Below, piece after piece: positions 52,438 to 61,298 of a DNA stretch of 64,000 nt. The DNA lies in contig JBKHDM010000001.1 of NCBI GenBank assembly GCA_046541355.1, positions 1 to 64,000 of the forward strand, given 5' to 3'. The translations under genes and the position numbers were made by a program. Below the pieces are notes generated by a model. It was not told the origin of the DNA. It worked only from the letters and a program-made list of their open reading frames with translations, and searched no databases. The stretch is from CAYZHV01 sp046541355. Its GTDB lineage: Bacteria; Spirochaetota; Spirochaetia; DSM-27196; Alkalispirochaetaceae. Position 1 is the first letter of the stretch; each line of letters begins with the position of its first letter.

Positions 52438-53519
52438 CCCGCCCCCCTGCCGGAGCCGTAGAGCCGGGGCATCGTATACCGGTCGACCAGGGGCACGACC
52501 ATGTTGGCAAGGAGAATGGCGAGCATCACCGCGTGGACCCCGTCGCCGAAGAGCCGCAGGAGCGCCGCGAGGACCCCGGCGAGGATTCCGTAGACGACCA
52601 TCCCCGGGGTGGTCAACGGGGCGGAGACCGTCTCGGTCGCCACAAAGAGTGCCCCGAGGATCGCACCGCCGGTTGTGAGATGAAAGAGTATGTCACCGGT
52701 AAAAAGGGGCGCTCCATAGGGCAGACCACCGAGGAGATAGATGAGCAGGGAGAAGCTTGTAAGAAAAAAGAAGGGAATTACCGAAGAGATGATCGTCCGG
52801 CCGAGGAGAAAAACACTTCCGAGCAGCAGCAGCGCCACCGAGGCGCCTCCGATCGAGGAGGGGACGTTACCGAGAAAGAGATCCGCGTACCCCGCCGGGA
52901 TGCGCACGCCGAGAAACTCGCCACCGACGTTGTTAATGAGGCGGGTGACCTGCTCATCGAGGGGTGTGGTACCGTGGGGGGCGAGGCGGTAATACGCCTC
53001 GCCGAGGCGAGTCGCGCTTTCCACGCTCGCCCCGGTAAGCAGCTGCAGAGGCGCCTGGTACCCCTCGGATGGGCCGCCGAGCAGCCGCGGCAGCATCCAG
53101 CTTCCGCCAAAAGAGGGAAAGGAGACTACCGCAAAGACGTAACCTCCGGCGATCGGGTTGACCCAGTAGGATCCGGTCCCACCGAAGGTCCACTTGATCA
53201 CCGCCATGGAAAAGAGGGTCGCCGCTGCCGCGGCGTAGATCGGGGTCCCGGGAGGAAAGGCCGCGGCGAGGAGGAGGCCGATCATCACCCCGTTTCCGTC
53301 TGCCAGGGAGCCGCGATTGAGGAGCATTGAAAAGAGAAGCTCTGCGAGGATTGCCACAAAGAGGGTTGTCCCGACAAGGGCGAAAGCGGGGGTGCCGTAC
53401 TGGTAGATCCCCCACCCCACCGACGGGAGCACGGCGAGGGCGGTGCCCCACATGATTTTCGGCGTCGTGAGCATGTCGTACTGCTGGGGCGGGAAAGCTG
53501 AGGTGAGATAACTGGTCAT
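52434..53519 (-). CDS. rnfD: RnfD-like membrane subunit
   Basis: A 361-residue membrane protein with the RnfD/NqrB fold of about nine helices. A candidate FMN-carrying motif is ESATRL (Thr170), matching the SATPL pattern of RsxD; TGAS at 162-165 is a second candidate. The C-terminus has TGGAILGALFVATETVSAPLTTPGMVVYGILAGVLAALLR, strongly conserved in the family. The start at 53519 overlaps the rnfC stop (ATGA); the longer frame upstream lies inside rnfC. Confidence 0.88.
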   Translation of the reverse strand: MTSYLTSAFPPQQYDMLTTPKIMWGTALAVLPSVGWGIYQYGTPAFALVGTTLFVAILAELLFSMLLNRGSLADGNGVMIGLLLAAAFPPGTPIYAAAAATLFSMAVIKWTFGGTGSYWVNPIAGGYVFAVVSFPSFGGSWMLPRLLGGPSEGYQAPLQLLTGASVESATRLGEAYYRLAPHGTTPLDEQVTRLINNVGGEFLGVRIPAGYADLFLGNVPSSIGGASVALLLLGSVFLLGRTIISSVIPFFFLTSFSLLIYLLGGLPYGAPLFTGDILFHLTTGGAILGALFVATETVSAPLTTPGMVVYGILAGVLAALLRLFGDGVHAVMLAILLANMVVPLVDRYTMPRLYGSGRGAG

Positions 53520-54829
53520 GCGAGGCCCCGCTTTCGGGCCGCCTCTTTCGCCTCCCGGAAACGCTCTACCAGGGGGATCCTCGAGGGGCAGACGTGGGCG
53601 CAGATACCGCATTCCCGGCAGGACATGAGCCCCTCATCCACCGCCCGGCTCAGTTCCCCATGGTTGATCAGTTTGTGGAGCCTTGCGGGATTGAGACCGA
53701 CCGGACAGCTCCTGATGCAGCGCCCGCACTGGATGCACGACAGTTGCGGCGCCTGACCTACCTCCCCCCTGGTCAGGGCGAGGATCGCCCGGGTCGTCTT
53801 GGTCACCGGCATGGTCACATCGGTTATCGTGTAACCCCGCATCACGCCGTTGAGGACGATGCGATCCGGCATCTCCGTGAGTCCGCCGCACTCCTGGATC
53901 AGCTCCTGGATCTGCATCCCGAGGCGGACTTTCAGGTTCTTCGGGGTTTTTATCGCGCCCCCGGCAACCGTGATAATCCGCTCTATCACCGGCTTGCGCA
54001 GGGCGATAGCCTCATAGACCTCATGGGCGGAGGAAACGTTTATCACCAGCGCCCCTATATCGAGGGAACTCCCCCCGGGAGGAATCTCCCGGCCCGTCAG
54101 CCGCTGGAGAACGATCTTTTCGTCACCCAGGGGATAGCGGTGAGGAAGCACCTTGACGCTCCAGGGAAGCTCCCTTTTGGCGACAACTTCCCGGAGGATA
54201 GCCGCGCTCTCCCGGTTACGGGACTCGAAGGCAAACACCACCCGACCAGGTGAAACGATCCGCTCGAGCATCTGAGCGCCCTCGATGATCTTTTCCGGGT
54301 AGAGCCGAACCAGCTGCTGGTCCGCCTGGAGGTTAGGGTCCGACTCGAGGGCGTTAATGACAAGCACCTCGACCTGCCGCTTCGAGGCGACATCGAGTTT
54401 TAGATGGGTCGGATAGCCCTGGTCCCCCATCCCGACCACCCCGCGGTCGAGGAGCGCCTCCCTCAGTTGCGAGGCGGTCCGGCCACGCCAGTTATGAACC
54501 ACCTCCTCCTTTCCCAGGCGGTCAAACTCGCCGTTGAGCTCGATGACGATCGCCTTGCACGGGGTGCCGTCAGGATCGACGAGATCGGTTATATCCCGTA
54601 CCACCCCGGGGATGGGAGCGTGTATTCTCGTGTCCCCGGAGCGCCCGATGAGCATCCCCTCCCGGACGGTATCACCCCGCTTGACCAGGGGCGAGGCGGG
54701 TTCGCCGTGATGCTGTTTCAGAGGTACCGTGCAGACTGTGGGGACGGCGGCGTTGGCGAAGGGTAACGGTTTGCTCCGGCCGTCGGTGAGGCGGATTCCA
54801 CCATGTTGTCGCAGCGGGCCAAGATTCAT
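53516..54829 (-). CDS. rnfC: RnfC-like iron-sulfur subunit with altered nucleotide loop
   Basis: A 437-residue RnfC homologue. Both [4Fe-4S] motifs are present: CIQCGRCIRSCP (365-376) and CRECGICAHVCP (404-415). The usual NADH/FMN loop GIVGxGGAGFPTHVK is GVVGMGDQGYPTHLK (130-144), losing one Gly-Gly step, and NGAECEP is NALESDP (159-165), losing the Cys. NADH oxidation is therefore uncertain. It is coupled to the preceding gene (ATGA) and to rnfD. Confidence 0.87.
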   Translation of the reverse strand: MNLGPLRQHGGIRLTDGRSKPLPFANAAVPTVCTVPLKQHHGEPASPLVKRGDTVREGMLIGRSGDTRIHAPIPGVVRDITDLVDPDGTPCKAIVIELNGEFDRLGKEEVVHNWRGRTASQLREALLDRGVVGMGDQGYPTHLKLDVASKRQVEVLVINALESDPNLQADQQLVRLYPEKIIEGAQMLERIVSPGRVVFAFESRNRESAAILREVVAKRELPWSVKVLPHRYPLGDEKIVLQRLTGREIPPGGSSLDIGALVINVSSAHEVYEAIALRKPVIERIITVAGGAIKTPKNLKVRLGMQIQELIQECGGLTEMPDRIVLNGVMRGYTITDVTMPVTKTTRAILALTRGEVGQAPQLSCIQCGRCIRSCPVGLNPARLHKLINHGELSRAVDEGLMSCRECGICAHVCPSRIPLVERFREAKEAARKRGLA

Positions 54830-56373
54830 GCCTCTCGTTTAGTACTCCTTGCGCCGGGGTTGCGGACGAGCGCAAGCCCGTAAAGAAAAAAGGGTGAAAA
54901 GGCGAAGACTACCGCCCCGGCGAGGGGGGCGGGCTTAAGGCTTGCCAAGTATAATCGGTCGAAAGTCGCCTGCTCAACCCCCGAGATTCGTGGTTGCGAG
55001 AGGAGGACCGAATGCACCCCCGTATACTCGCTGCCTGAGGAAAGCACTCCATCGAGCCACTGCTGGTCAAAGGTTAGGATAACCTCCCGGCGCTCCACAA
55101 GCCGCCCTTCGAGGAGATCGTAGGTGGCAAGGGATACCTCCTCACCCTCCTCGGGCATCCTGTACTCCCCGCCGTAGAGTATGGTCTCCTGAAAGGCGCG
55201 GTGTGCAACGTAGCCTGCGAGGGTGGGCAGCTCCGCCACGGGGTCGAAAACCCGGTTCAGCGCCGGGTAGGTTACAGACCCTCCGAGGGGCTCGGTGGGA
55301 GCGGGTACCGGCGCGGTCTGTACCGGCGGGACCATCACCGCTACCGCCAGGAGGGCAAGGAGTCCGCCGGCCCCCCAGAGGATGCCACCCATTCCCGGGC
55401 CCGGAGGCGGGGCGCCGTAGCGGCGGGTGAGGATCCGCACCGAGGTAAAGGGGTGGTGCTCAAAGGATGCGTAGCGCAGATAGTCGGTAAGGAGCGTGAG
55501 GATAAAGGCGGAGGCCGCAAGCAGGAGCGTTGCGCCCCCCATGAGGGCGACGCCCCCCGGATCACCCCCGGTGATAAACAGGGCGAGTACCGCGATTGTC
55601 GCCCAGACCAGGGGGAGGGCATCCCCTACCGCCACCGCCCGAAGGATCCTCACCGGCCCCGGGATGTCGAGCTTGCGCACCTCCCCCCGGCTGCGCTGGA
55701 GCAGGTGGAGAACCCCGAAGAGGATGAGCCCCCCGGATACCGCCCCCACTGCTCCGGTCGCCGCGAGGGGCAGAAAGCTCAACAGGATCGGCACCCCCGG
55801 AACCATAAGGGAGGGAAAGAAAAACAGCAGCACCCCCGCCCAGAGGGCAAAGAGCAGCACGAAAAGGAGGGAGTTCGCTCCCAGGGCGTCGAGGAGTATC
55901 CAATCCCCGCCGGTGGCCGGCCAGCCTCGTCCAAATCCCTGCCCGAGGCGGCGCCGCAGGAGGGTGAGAAGCTGCGGAACGCTCCGCTCCTTCTCGACCA
56001 TGAGGAGGTGATAGCTCCCATCGGGGCCGGAGGTCCGGAAGAACCGGCCGAGACTCCGCAGATAGGGATCGTAGCGCGGGTCCGCCGGATCAAACCGCCC
56101 TTCGATCTCCCCGACCGAGACCGCCTCCAGCTCCGGAAACCCCTGATACCGGGCGGTGGCGTTAACCAGGGATACTACCGCCGGCCCTCCGTCCTCCGTC
56201 AGCCGGGCGTGCGTCTCAAACAGATCCCTCCCTTCGCAGACGAGGAGAGTGTACCAGCCGTCCCAGATAGTGCCGCCCCCGGGAGCGGTTACCGCCATCG
56301 TGAGCAGGAACATGGCTGACCAGATGAGCCACCCGGATAGAAGGGTTGCGACTCGGCGAAGGGGTGCGCGCAT
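54826..56373 (-). CDS. Hypothetical membrane protein preceding rnfC
   Basis: A 515-residue protein I do not recognise. It has an N-terminal helix (about 8-28), an extracytoplasmic domain (about 30-160), seven or so further helices (165-355), a second soluble domain (about 370-480) and a final helix. It has no Cys cluster or obvious cofactor motif. Its stop overlaps the rnfC start (ATGA), and its start shares one base with the DUF212 stop. Tight coupling to rnfCDGEA suggests it is an added subunit or assembly factor. Confidence 0.7.
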   Translation of the reverse strand: MRAPLRRVATLLSGWLIWSAMFLLTMAVTAPGGGTIWDGWYTLLVCEGRDLFETHARLTEDGGPAVVSLVNATARYQGFPELEAVSVGEIEGRFDPADPRYDPYLRSLGRFFRTSGPDGSYHLLMVEKERSVPQLLTLLRRRLGQGFGRGWPATGGDWILLDALGANSLLFVLLFALWAGVLLFFFPSLMVPGVPILLSFLPLAATGAVGAVSGGLILFGVLHLLQRSRGEVRKLDIPGPVRILRAVAVGDALPLVWATIAVLALFITGGDPGGVALMGGATLLLAASAFILTLLTDYLRYASFEHHPFTSVRILTRRYGAPPPGPGMGGILWGAGGLLALLAVAVMVPPVQTAPVPAPTEPLGGSVTYPALNRVFDPVAELPTLAGYVAHRAFQETILYGGEYRMPEEGEEVSLATYDLLEGRLVERREVILTFDQQWLDGVLSSGSEYTGVHSVLLSQPRISGVEQATFDRLYLASLKPAPLAGAVVFAFSPFFLYGLALVRNPGARSTKREA

Positions 56374-56885
56374 CAGAGCAGGCTAAAGGCCATTCCGAGA
56401 AAGAACCCGAGAAGCACTCCGACGGCAACTTCTGCGGGGGTGTGGCCGTTAATCTCCTTAACTGGTTCAAAGGCTATGCCGTACTCCAGGTTGAGCTTCG
56501 CGCCGAGCCGGTTGAGCGCCTGCGCCTGGGCACCCGCGGAGCGACGCACGCCGAGGGCGTCGCGAATCGTGAGCATTCCGTAGAAAAGGGCAAGGGTAAA
56601 GAGGGGACTCGAGGTGCCGTGGATAAAACCGATGGAGGTGGCGATACCGGTAACCAGGGAGGAGTGGCTCGAGGGCATACCGCCGGTGCGCCAGACAAGG
56701 GTGTTGAGAACATCCCGGGAGCCTCGATGCTCCCCCCGGACGGTCTCGACGGCGACCTTGATGATCTGTGCGAGGAACCAACTGAAGAGGGCGGAAAGAA
56801 AAATACGGCTCGAGACCATGCCATAGATGTAAGAGACCGCCTGGCTCCGCATATACCGGCGCATTGTCGTCCGCTCTGTTAACAT
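56373..56885 (-). CDS. DUF212 / divergent PAP2 family membrane protein
   Basis: A 170-residue membrane protein with the phosphatase-like blocks of DUF212: TGGMPSSHSS, IRDALGVRRSAGAQAQ and NGHTPAEVAVG. Related to PAP2 acid phosphatases that act on lipid or soluble phosphates at the membrane; the true substrate is unknown. An alternative start is the ATG at 56864. It is the first gene of the rnf transcript. No ribosome site is seen. Confidence 0.87.
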   Translation of the reverse strand: MLTERTTMRRYMRSQAVSYIYGMVSSRIFLSALFSWFLAQIIKVAVETVRGEHRGSRDVLNTLVWRTGGMPSSHSSLVTGIATSIGFIHGTSSPLFTLALFYGMLTIRDALGVRRSAGAQAQALNRLGAKLNLEYGIAFEPVKEINGHTPAEVAVGVLLGFFLGMAFSLL

Positions 56886-56914
56886 TTGTCAAGCTTGGCA
56901 CCATTTCCTATACT
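56886..56914 (+). promoter_or_regulatory. Sigma-70 promoter of the pseudouridine synthase gene
   Basis: TTGTCA (56886-56891) and TATACT (56909-56914) are exactly 17 bases apart. Predicted start about 56921 leaves roughly nine bases before the ATG and no ribosome site. Confidence 0.65.
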
Positions 56915-56929
56915 GCCCTCGGTATCATC

Positions 56930-58075
56930 ATGGCACGATCCGGCAGACAGTTTACCGCCGGCCGCGACGACGACGGCCGCCGCCTCGAACGGGTGCTGCG
57001 AAAGCTCTTTCCCGAGGTACCTCGCTCGGCGCTCAACAAGGCGCTGCGAAAAGGCGATGTCCGGATAAACGGGGTTAAGGTTAAGGCCGACCATCGTCTC
57101 ACGGCGGGGGAGGAGGTGGAGATCCGCGCCTCCTTCGCCCCGGAGGCAAAGCCACCCCGGGAGCGCGCCTCTGCCCCCGCCGGCGGCGCCACCCCCCGGG
57201 CCCGCGCCACCCCCCGGGCCCACGCCCAGGGCGGAGCCTTTGACGCCGGGAGCGCCGGGGGCGCCGGGGCGTCGGTAGAGGTGCTCTACCGGGACGAGGA
57301 TCTCATCGCGATAAACAAGGAGGCGGGAATCTCGGTCCACGGCGAGCGATCCCTCACCGGGCAGGTCAGGGCGCTTCTTGCCGGGACAGGTCAACCCTCC
57401 CTCTCTTTCAGGCCCGGCCCCCTCCATCGCCTGGACAAGGGGACCACGGGAGTCATTGTCTACAGCGTGTCCCTCGAGGGAGCTAGGAGGTTCTCCCAGG
57501 CGATGCGGGAGCGGCGACTAAAGAAAATCTACCTCGCCCTCCTCCGGGGCAGCCTGCCCTCGCCGGCACGCTGGCTCGACCTCCTCGAGCAGGAGGGCAA
57601 GGGGCGGGAGGCGGAACTGTCGGTGGTGCCGATTATCCGTGTCGAGGGGGCGACTATCGCCGCCTGCATGCCAAAGACCGGCCGCACCCACCAGATTCGC
57701 AGGCAGGCGGCCCTCCGGGGCTATCCGTTGGTCGGAGACCACGCCTACCAGGGCGATCACTCCGGCCGCCGTCTGCCGGGAGGCTACATACTCCACGCCC
57801 TGAGTCTCTCGGCGGAGCGTGATGAGGAGCTCGGTTTCACCACGATCCTCGCGCCCCTGCCCGAGGCTACGGCAAACCGCCTCGCCTCCTGGGTAACCTC
57901 GAGCAGGCCGGTGGAGCCGGCGCTACCGGAGTCGGGAGCGACCGCAGAGCTTGCCCGGCGGCTCAGCCGGCCGGTAGAGCGGCTCACCGAGGAGCCCGAA
58001 GCGGCGCCGTTTCTCCTTGCAACCATAGCCGCACAGCTCCACGATCACCGTTCGGTGCTACACGATGCGGTGTGA
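56930..58075 (+). CDS. RluA-family pseudouridine synthase with long linker and tail
   Basis: A 381-residue RNA-modifying enzyme. An S4 domain (about 15-65, PRSALNKALRKGDVRINGVKV) is followed by an Ala/Pro/Gly/Arg-rich linker (about 70-118) that includes an 18-bp tandem repeat encoding ATPRA. The catalytic domain has PGPLHRLDKGTTGVIVYS (the Asp of HRLDxxTSG-type motif) and KTGRTHQIR. A C-terminal tail of about 60 residues has no known domain. The longer frame upstream runs through the promoter, so 56930 is chosen. RluC/RluD specificity cannot be told. Confidence 0.9.
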   Translation: MARSGRQFTAGRDDDGRRLERVLRKLFPEVPRSALNKALRKGDVRINGVKVKADHRLTAGEEVEIRASFAPEAKPPRERASAPAGGATPRARATPRAHAQGGAFDAGSAGGAGASVEVLYRDEDLIAINKEAGISVHGERSLTGQVRALLAGTGQPSLSFRPGPLHRLDKGTTGVIVYSVSLEGARRFSQAMRERRLKKIYLALLRGSLPSPARWLDLLEQEGKGREAELSVVPIIRVEGATIAACMPKTGRTHQIRRQAALRGYPLVGDHAYQGDHSGRRLPGGYILHALSLSAERDEELGFTTILAPLPEATANRLASWVTSSRPVEPALPESGATAELARRLSRPVERLTEEPEAAPFLLATIAAQLHDHRSVLHDAV

Positions 58076-58094
58076 GATGAGATACACTTAAGAT

Positions 58095-58973
58095 ATGAAG
58101 AAATTTGTCGGCGTCCTGCTCTGGCCCTTCCGGTCGATCAGGGTCTTCGCCCTCGTCGGTAAGAGCGGCACGGGTAAGAGTTTCCGGGCGCGGCTTGTTA
58201 TGGAAAAGCACAACATAGAGATGATGATCGACGACGGCCTGCTCATCCGGGGCGACAAGATCATCGCGGGCAAATCGGCCAAGCGGGAGAGCAACTATCT
58301 CACCGCCGTAAAGACCGCCCTGTTTACCGGAAAGGCGCACCGAAAAGAGGTTAAAACCGCCCTCGAACGGCAGAAGTTCAAGCGGATTCTCATCATCGGC
58401 ACCTCCGAGCGGATGATCAAAAAGATCGCAAAGACCCTTGGTCTGCCCGAACCGAGTCCGAAGCGGATTATCCAGATCGAAGATATCGCCACTACCGAGG
58501 AGATCGACACCGCCATCAACCATCGTCGACTCCAGGGGCGCCACGTGATCCCCGTCCCCACGATCGAGGTAAAACGGACCTACCCTCAGGTGATGACCGA
58601 CTCGGTAAAGCTGTTCCTCCGCCGGGGACTCAACGTCTTTAAGAAACCAAACGTGATCGAAAAGACCGTTGTGCGGCCGGAGTTCAGCAAAAAGGGGAGC
58701 ATTTCGATATCCGAGAGCGCCCTCAGTCAGATGATCATGCACTGCATCGATGAGTACTCCCCGGGGTTGCGGATAAGCAGGGTGACGGTAAAGCAGGATC
58801 ACCGGGGATACCGGTTCGATATCTATGTAAACGTGCCCCACAACCTGCAGCTCTCCGGGAGTATCCACGGACTTCAGCAGTACATAATCGATCATATCGA
58901 ACGGTTCACGGGTGTAATAATTGATGAACTAAATATCATTATTGATAATGTTGTGGAGAGCACCTACACTTGA
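58095..58973 (+). CDS. P-loop NTPase fused to an Asp23-like domain
   Basis: A 292-residue protein of unusual make-up. The N-terminal half begins with a strand and Walker A (ALVGKSGTGKS, about residues 19-29) and looks like a small NTPase. The last 100 residues fit the Asp23/DUF322 alkaline-shock fold (GSISISESALSQMIMHCIDEY, followed by VTVKQDHRGYRFDIYVNV). A clear Walker B is not obvious. It is followed by an exported protein gene after 18 bases. I know of no function; an envelope- or stress-related role would be a guess. Confidence 0.7.
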   Translation: MKKFVGVLLWPFRSIRVFALVGKSGTGKSFRARLVMEKHNIEMMIDDGLLIRGDKIIAGKSAKRESNYLTAVKTALFTGKAHRKEVKTALERQKFKRILIIGTSERMIKKIAKTLGLPEPSPKRIIQIEDIATTEEIDTAINHRRLQGRHVIPVPTIEVKRTYPQVMTDSVKLFLRRGLNVFKKPNVIEKTVVRPEFSKKGSISISESALSQMIMHCIDEYSPGLRISRVTVKQDHRGYRFDIYVNVPHNLQLSGSIHGLQQYIIDHIERFTGVIIDELNIIIDNVVESTYT

Positions 58974-58991
58974 TTTCAGAGGAGACTGGTT

Positions 58992-60179
58992 ATGAAAACG
59001 CGCGTCCTGCTTCTGTTTTTGGTTCTGCTCTCTGCAACCCTCGCTTACGCCCAGAGTGAGACCTTCGAGTACACCAGCGAGCACTACCGGGTGCTCTCGC
59101 AGATCAGCGACGACCACGCCGAGGAGACCTCCCTGAAGCTCGAGGCGATGTTGGCCCTCTATAACGACTACTTCAGGTTCGACCTCGACGCCCTGCCGGC
59201 ACGAATGCAGGTCCGGATTTTCGAAGGCAAACCGGAGTTCGACAACTATCTGCAGCGGGTCCTCGGGGAGAGCAGGGAGGATTTTGTATATCTCCACTAC
59301 AACGATGTCGCAAAGAGCGAGCTGGTCGGATTCGACCAGGATGATTCGGGGTTCGACGTAGCCCTGAAACACCAAGGCTTTATTCAGTACTTCCGGGCGT
59401 TCATTCCTCACCCTCCTCTCTGGCTCCGGGAGGGATTCGCCGTCTTTTTTGAGGAGGCGACCTACGATGAGCAGTTCCAGGCGGCCATCTACCGGGAGAA
59501 CCTCGCCTGGCTCGACAGGCTCAAGGAGATCCTCGACGGCGAGTTTGATGCCCCGCCGATAGCGATGGCGGATATGCTGGACCTCGAGGTTGCCGAGGCG
59601 ACCCGACGGATCGACGTCTTCTACCCGCAGGCTTGGGGGATGGTCTCCTTCCTGGTCAACGCCCAGGACCGGGAGATCAACCGGATCCTCTGGGACTCCC
59701 TGAGCGCCCTGGAAGCGGACAACTCACTGGAGGAAAACGTCGCCGCCCTTAACAGGGAGGTCTTTCGCTGGGTTAATCAAGATGATCTTGAGGCAGCGTT
59801 TCTCGACTACGTCGACTCCCGGCGCTCCTTTCGAGGGCTTGTGGAAGGGGGGATGAGCGCCTACGAGGATGGCGATCTCGATACCGCGGAGGAGCACTTC
59901 GTTACCGCCGCCAACCTCCGGCCTTCCAACCACATCGCCCCCTACTACCTCGGACTCATCGCCTATACCCGGCAGAACTACTCCCTCGCCGACTACTACT
60001 ACGAGCAGGCCCTCGACCGCGGTGCCGACGAGGCGCTCACGAACTACGCCCTCGGCGTTAACGCCTACGCCGACAACCGTTTTGACCAGGCGATTACCTA
60101 CCTCGAGCGAACCATCGACATCAACCCGGAGCAGTATCGCGAGCGGGCGCAGGAGTTGCTTGTTCGTATCGAGAGTTAG
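58992..60179 (+). CDS. Exported peptidase-MA-like and TPR protein
   Basis: A 395-residue protein with a signal peptide (about 20 residues, ending in LAYAQ). Residues about 25-280 resemble the DUF1570/peptidase-MA fold (HPPLWLREGFAVFFEEAT holds the conserved Trp-Glu-Gly-A-F block). The zinc HExxH is not kept: the equivalent is HQGFIQYF. TPR motifs follow (AYEDGDLDTAEEHFVTAANLRP, AYTRQNYSLADYYYEQAL, AYADNRFDQAITYLERTI). GAGGAG precedes the ATG. It is probably a periplasmic scaffold, not an active protease. Confidence 0.77.
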   Translation: MKTRVLLLFLVLLSATLAYAQSETFEYTSEHYRVLSQISDDHAEETSLKLEAMLALYNDYFRFDLDALPARMQVRIFEGKPEFDNYLQRVLGESREDFVYLHYNDVAKSELVGFDQDDSGFDVALKHQGFIQYFRAFIPHPPLWLREGFAVFFEEATYDEQFQAAIYRENLAWLDRLKEILDGEFDAPPIAMADMLDLEVAEATRRIDVFYPQAWGMVSFLVNAQDREINRILWDSLSALEADNSLEENVAALNREVFRWVNQDDLEAAFLDYVDSRRSFRGLVEGGMSAYEDGDLDTAEEHFVTAANLRPSNHIAPYYLGLIAYTRQNYSLADYYYEQALDRGADEALTNYALGVNAYADNRFDQAITYLERTIDINPEQYRERAQELLVRIES

Positions 60180-60208
60180 AAGCGCAGAAAACAGAGGGAC
60201 GGCTATCC

Positions 60209-61297
60209 CTATCCCCGGAACTCGAAAAAGCGGTCCTGCTCATACCGCCGTTTCCGGCGAAAGATCATCGAAATCGCGTTTTCCACGCTCCGGTTAGGCG
60301 GCGTAACCGGTTTGAGAAACTCCTTCAGTTCGAAGTACGCCTCTTTCAAGGGGATCCGCTTGACCCCGGCGTGGCTGCTCTCGGTGAGCAGATAGTCCAC
60401 GGCCAGGTAGGAGATAGAGACCTCCCGGGGCAGGTCCCCTTCGCCCTCCCTGACGAGCGTGTCGAGGTCCCGGAGCCGCTGAAAGAACAGTTCCCGGTAG
60501 CCTCGTTTCTCCTTACGCTTGAGCAGCTCCGCCGGAGCCGGCAGGAGATACCTGAGGAGGTTGTAGTCTAAACACGCTTCAAAAATCGGCGCCGCGTAGC
60601 CGGAGTGGAGAATCTTGAAGACCTCCTCGGTGAGTCGGCTTTCGGAGATCCCCTCGAGGAGAGCGACGCTGCGGCGCAATCTCCGTCGGAGACGAAACTG
60701 CATCTGGAAGCCCGTTGTCACCGAGTACTTGATCCCCCGGATCATCCGGACCGGGTCCTCCTCGAAGATACGCTCCAACGGGATGACCGGTCGCACAACC
60801 TTGGCGCCGATGTCCTTGACACCCCCGACAAAGTCGACAATCTCCTCCCTCACGGGAGAGTAATAGAGGGCGTTCAGGGTAAAGTCCCGACGAAGCACAT
60901 CCTCCTGGATCGTTCCGTAGAGATTTCGAAACCCCTCGGAATCCTGAGCCCGGAACGTGGTGACCTCGATCACCTTGTCCCGTGCTTTCTCCCGAAAGAC
61001 GACGTGGACCAGGCGGAAGCGCTTTCCGATTACCCTGCTGTTGCGAAAGAGCTTTCGTAGTCGGTTAGGGGTCGCGTCGGTGGCGATGTCGAAGTCCTTC
61101 GGCTGCTTGCCCACAAGGAGATCCCGCACCGCCCCACCGACGATGTACGCGTCGTGACCGAAACGCTCGAGGCGACGGGCGACCTTGACCGCGTCGGGGT
61201 CAATATCCCGAAGCGAAATACCGTGTTCTTCCCGGGTGTAGATGTCGGCCTGTTTCTCTGCAGTGCCGTCTTCGGTGGTAAAGTAGCGCCGCCTCAA
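60209..61297 (-). CDS. pcnB: Poly(A) polymerase / tRNA nucleotidyltransferase family protein
   Basis: A 362-residue class II nucleotidyltransferase. The head domain has YIVGGAVRDLLVGKQPKDFDIATDATP with the DxD pair, then RRDFTLNALYY and the EEDPVRMIRGIKYSVTTGF neck helix. It resembles PcnB-type poly(A) polymerase more than CCA enzymes because of the basic N-terminus and short C-terminus, but the two cannot be told apart securely. The tRNA in this window lacks an encoded CCA, so a CCA enzyme must exist. It begins with TTG at 61297, one base after the mrp stop. Confidence 0.85.
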   Translation of the reverse strand: MRRRYFTTEDGTAEKQADIYTREEHGISLRDIDPDAVKVARRLERFGHDAYIVGGAVRDLLVGKQPKDFDIATDATPNRLRKLFRNSRVIGKRFRLVHVVFREKARDKVIEVTTFRAQDSEGFRNLYGTIQEDVLRRDFTLNALYYSPVREEIVDFVGGVKDIGAKVVRPVIPLERIFEEDPVRMIRGIKYSVTTGFQMQFRLRRRLRRSVALLEGISESRLTEEVFKILHSGYAAPIFEACLDYNLLRYLLPAPAELLKRKEKRGYRELFFQRLRDLDTLVREGEGDLPREVSISYLAVDYLLTESSHAGVKRIPLKEAYFELKEFLKPVTPPNRSVENAISMIFRRKRRYEQDRFFEFRG

Positions 61298-61298
61298 C

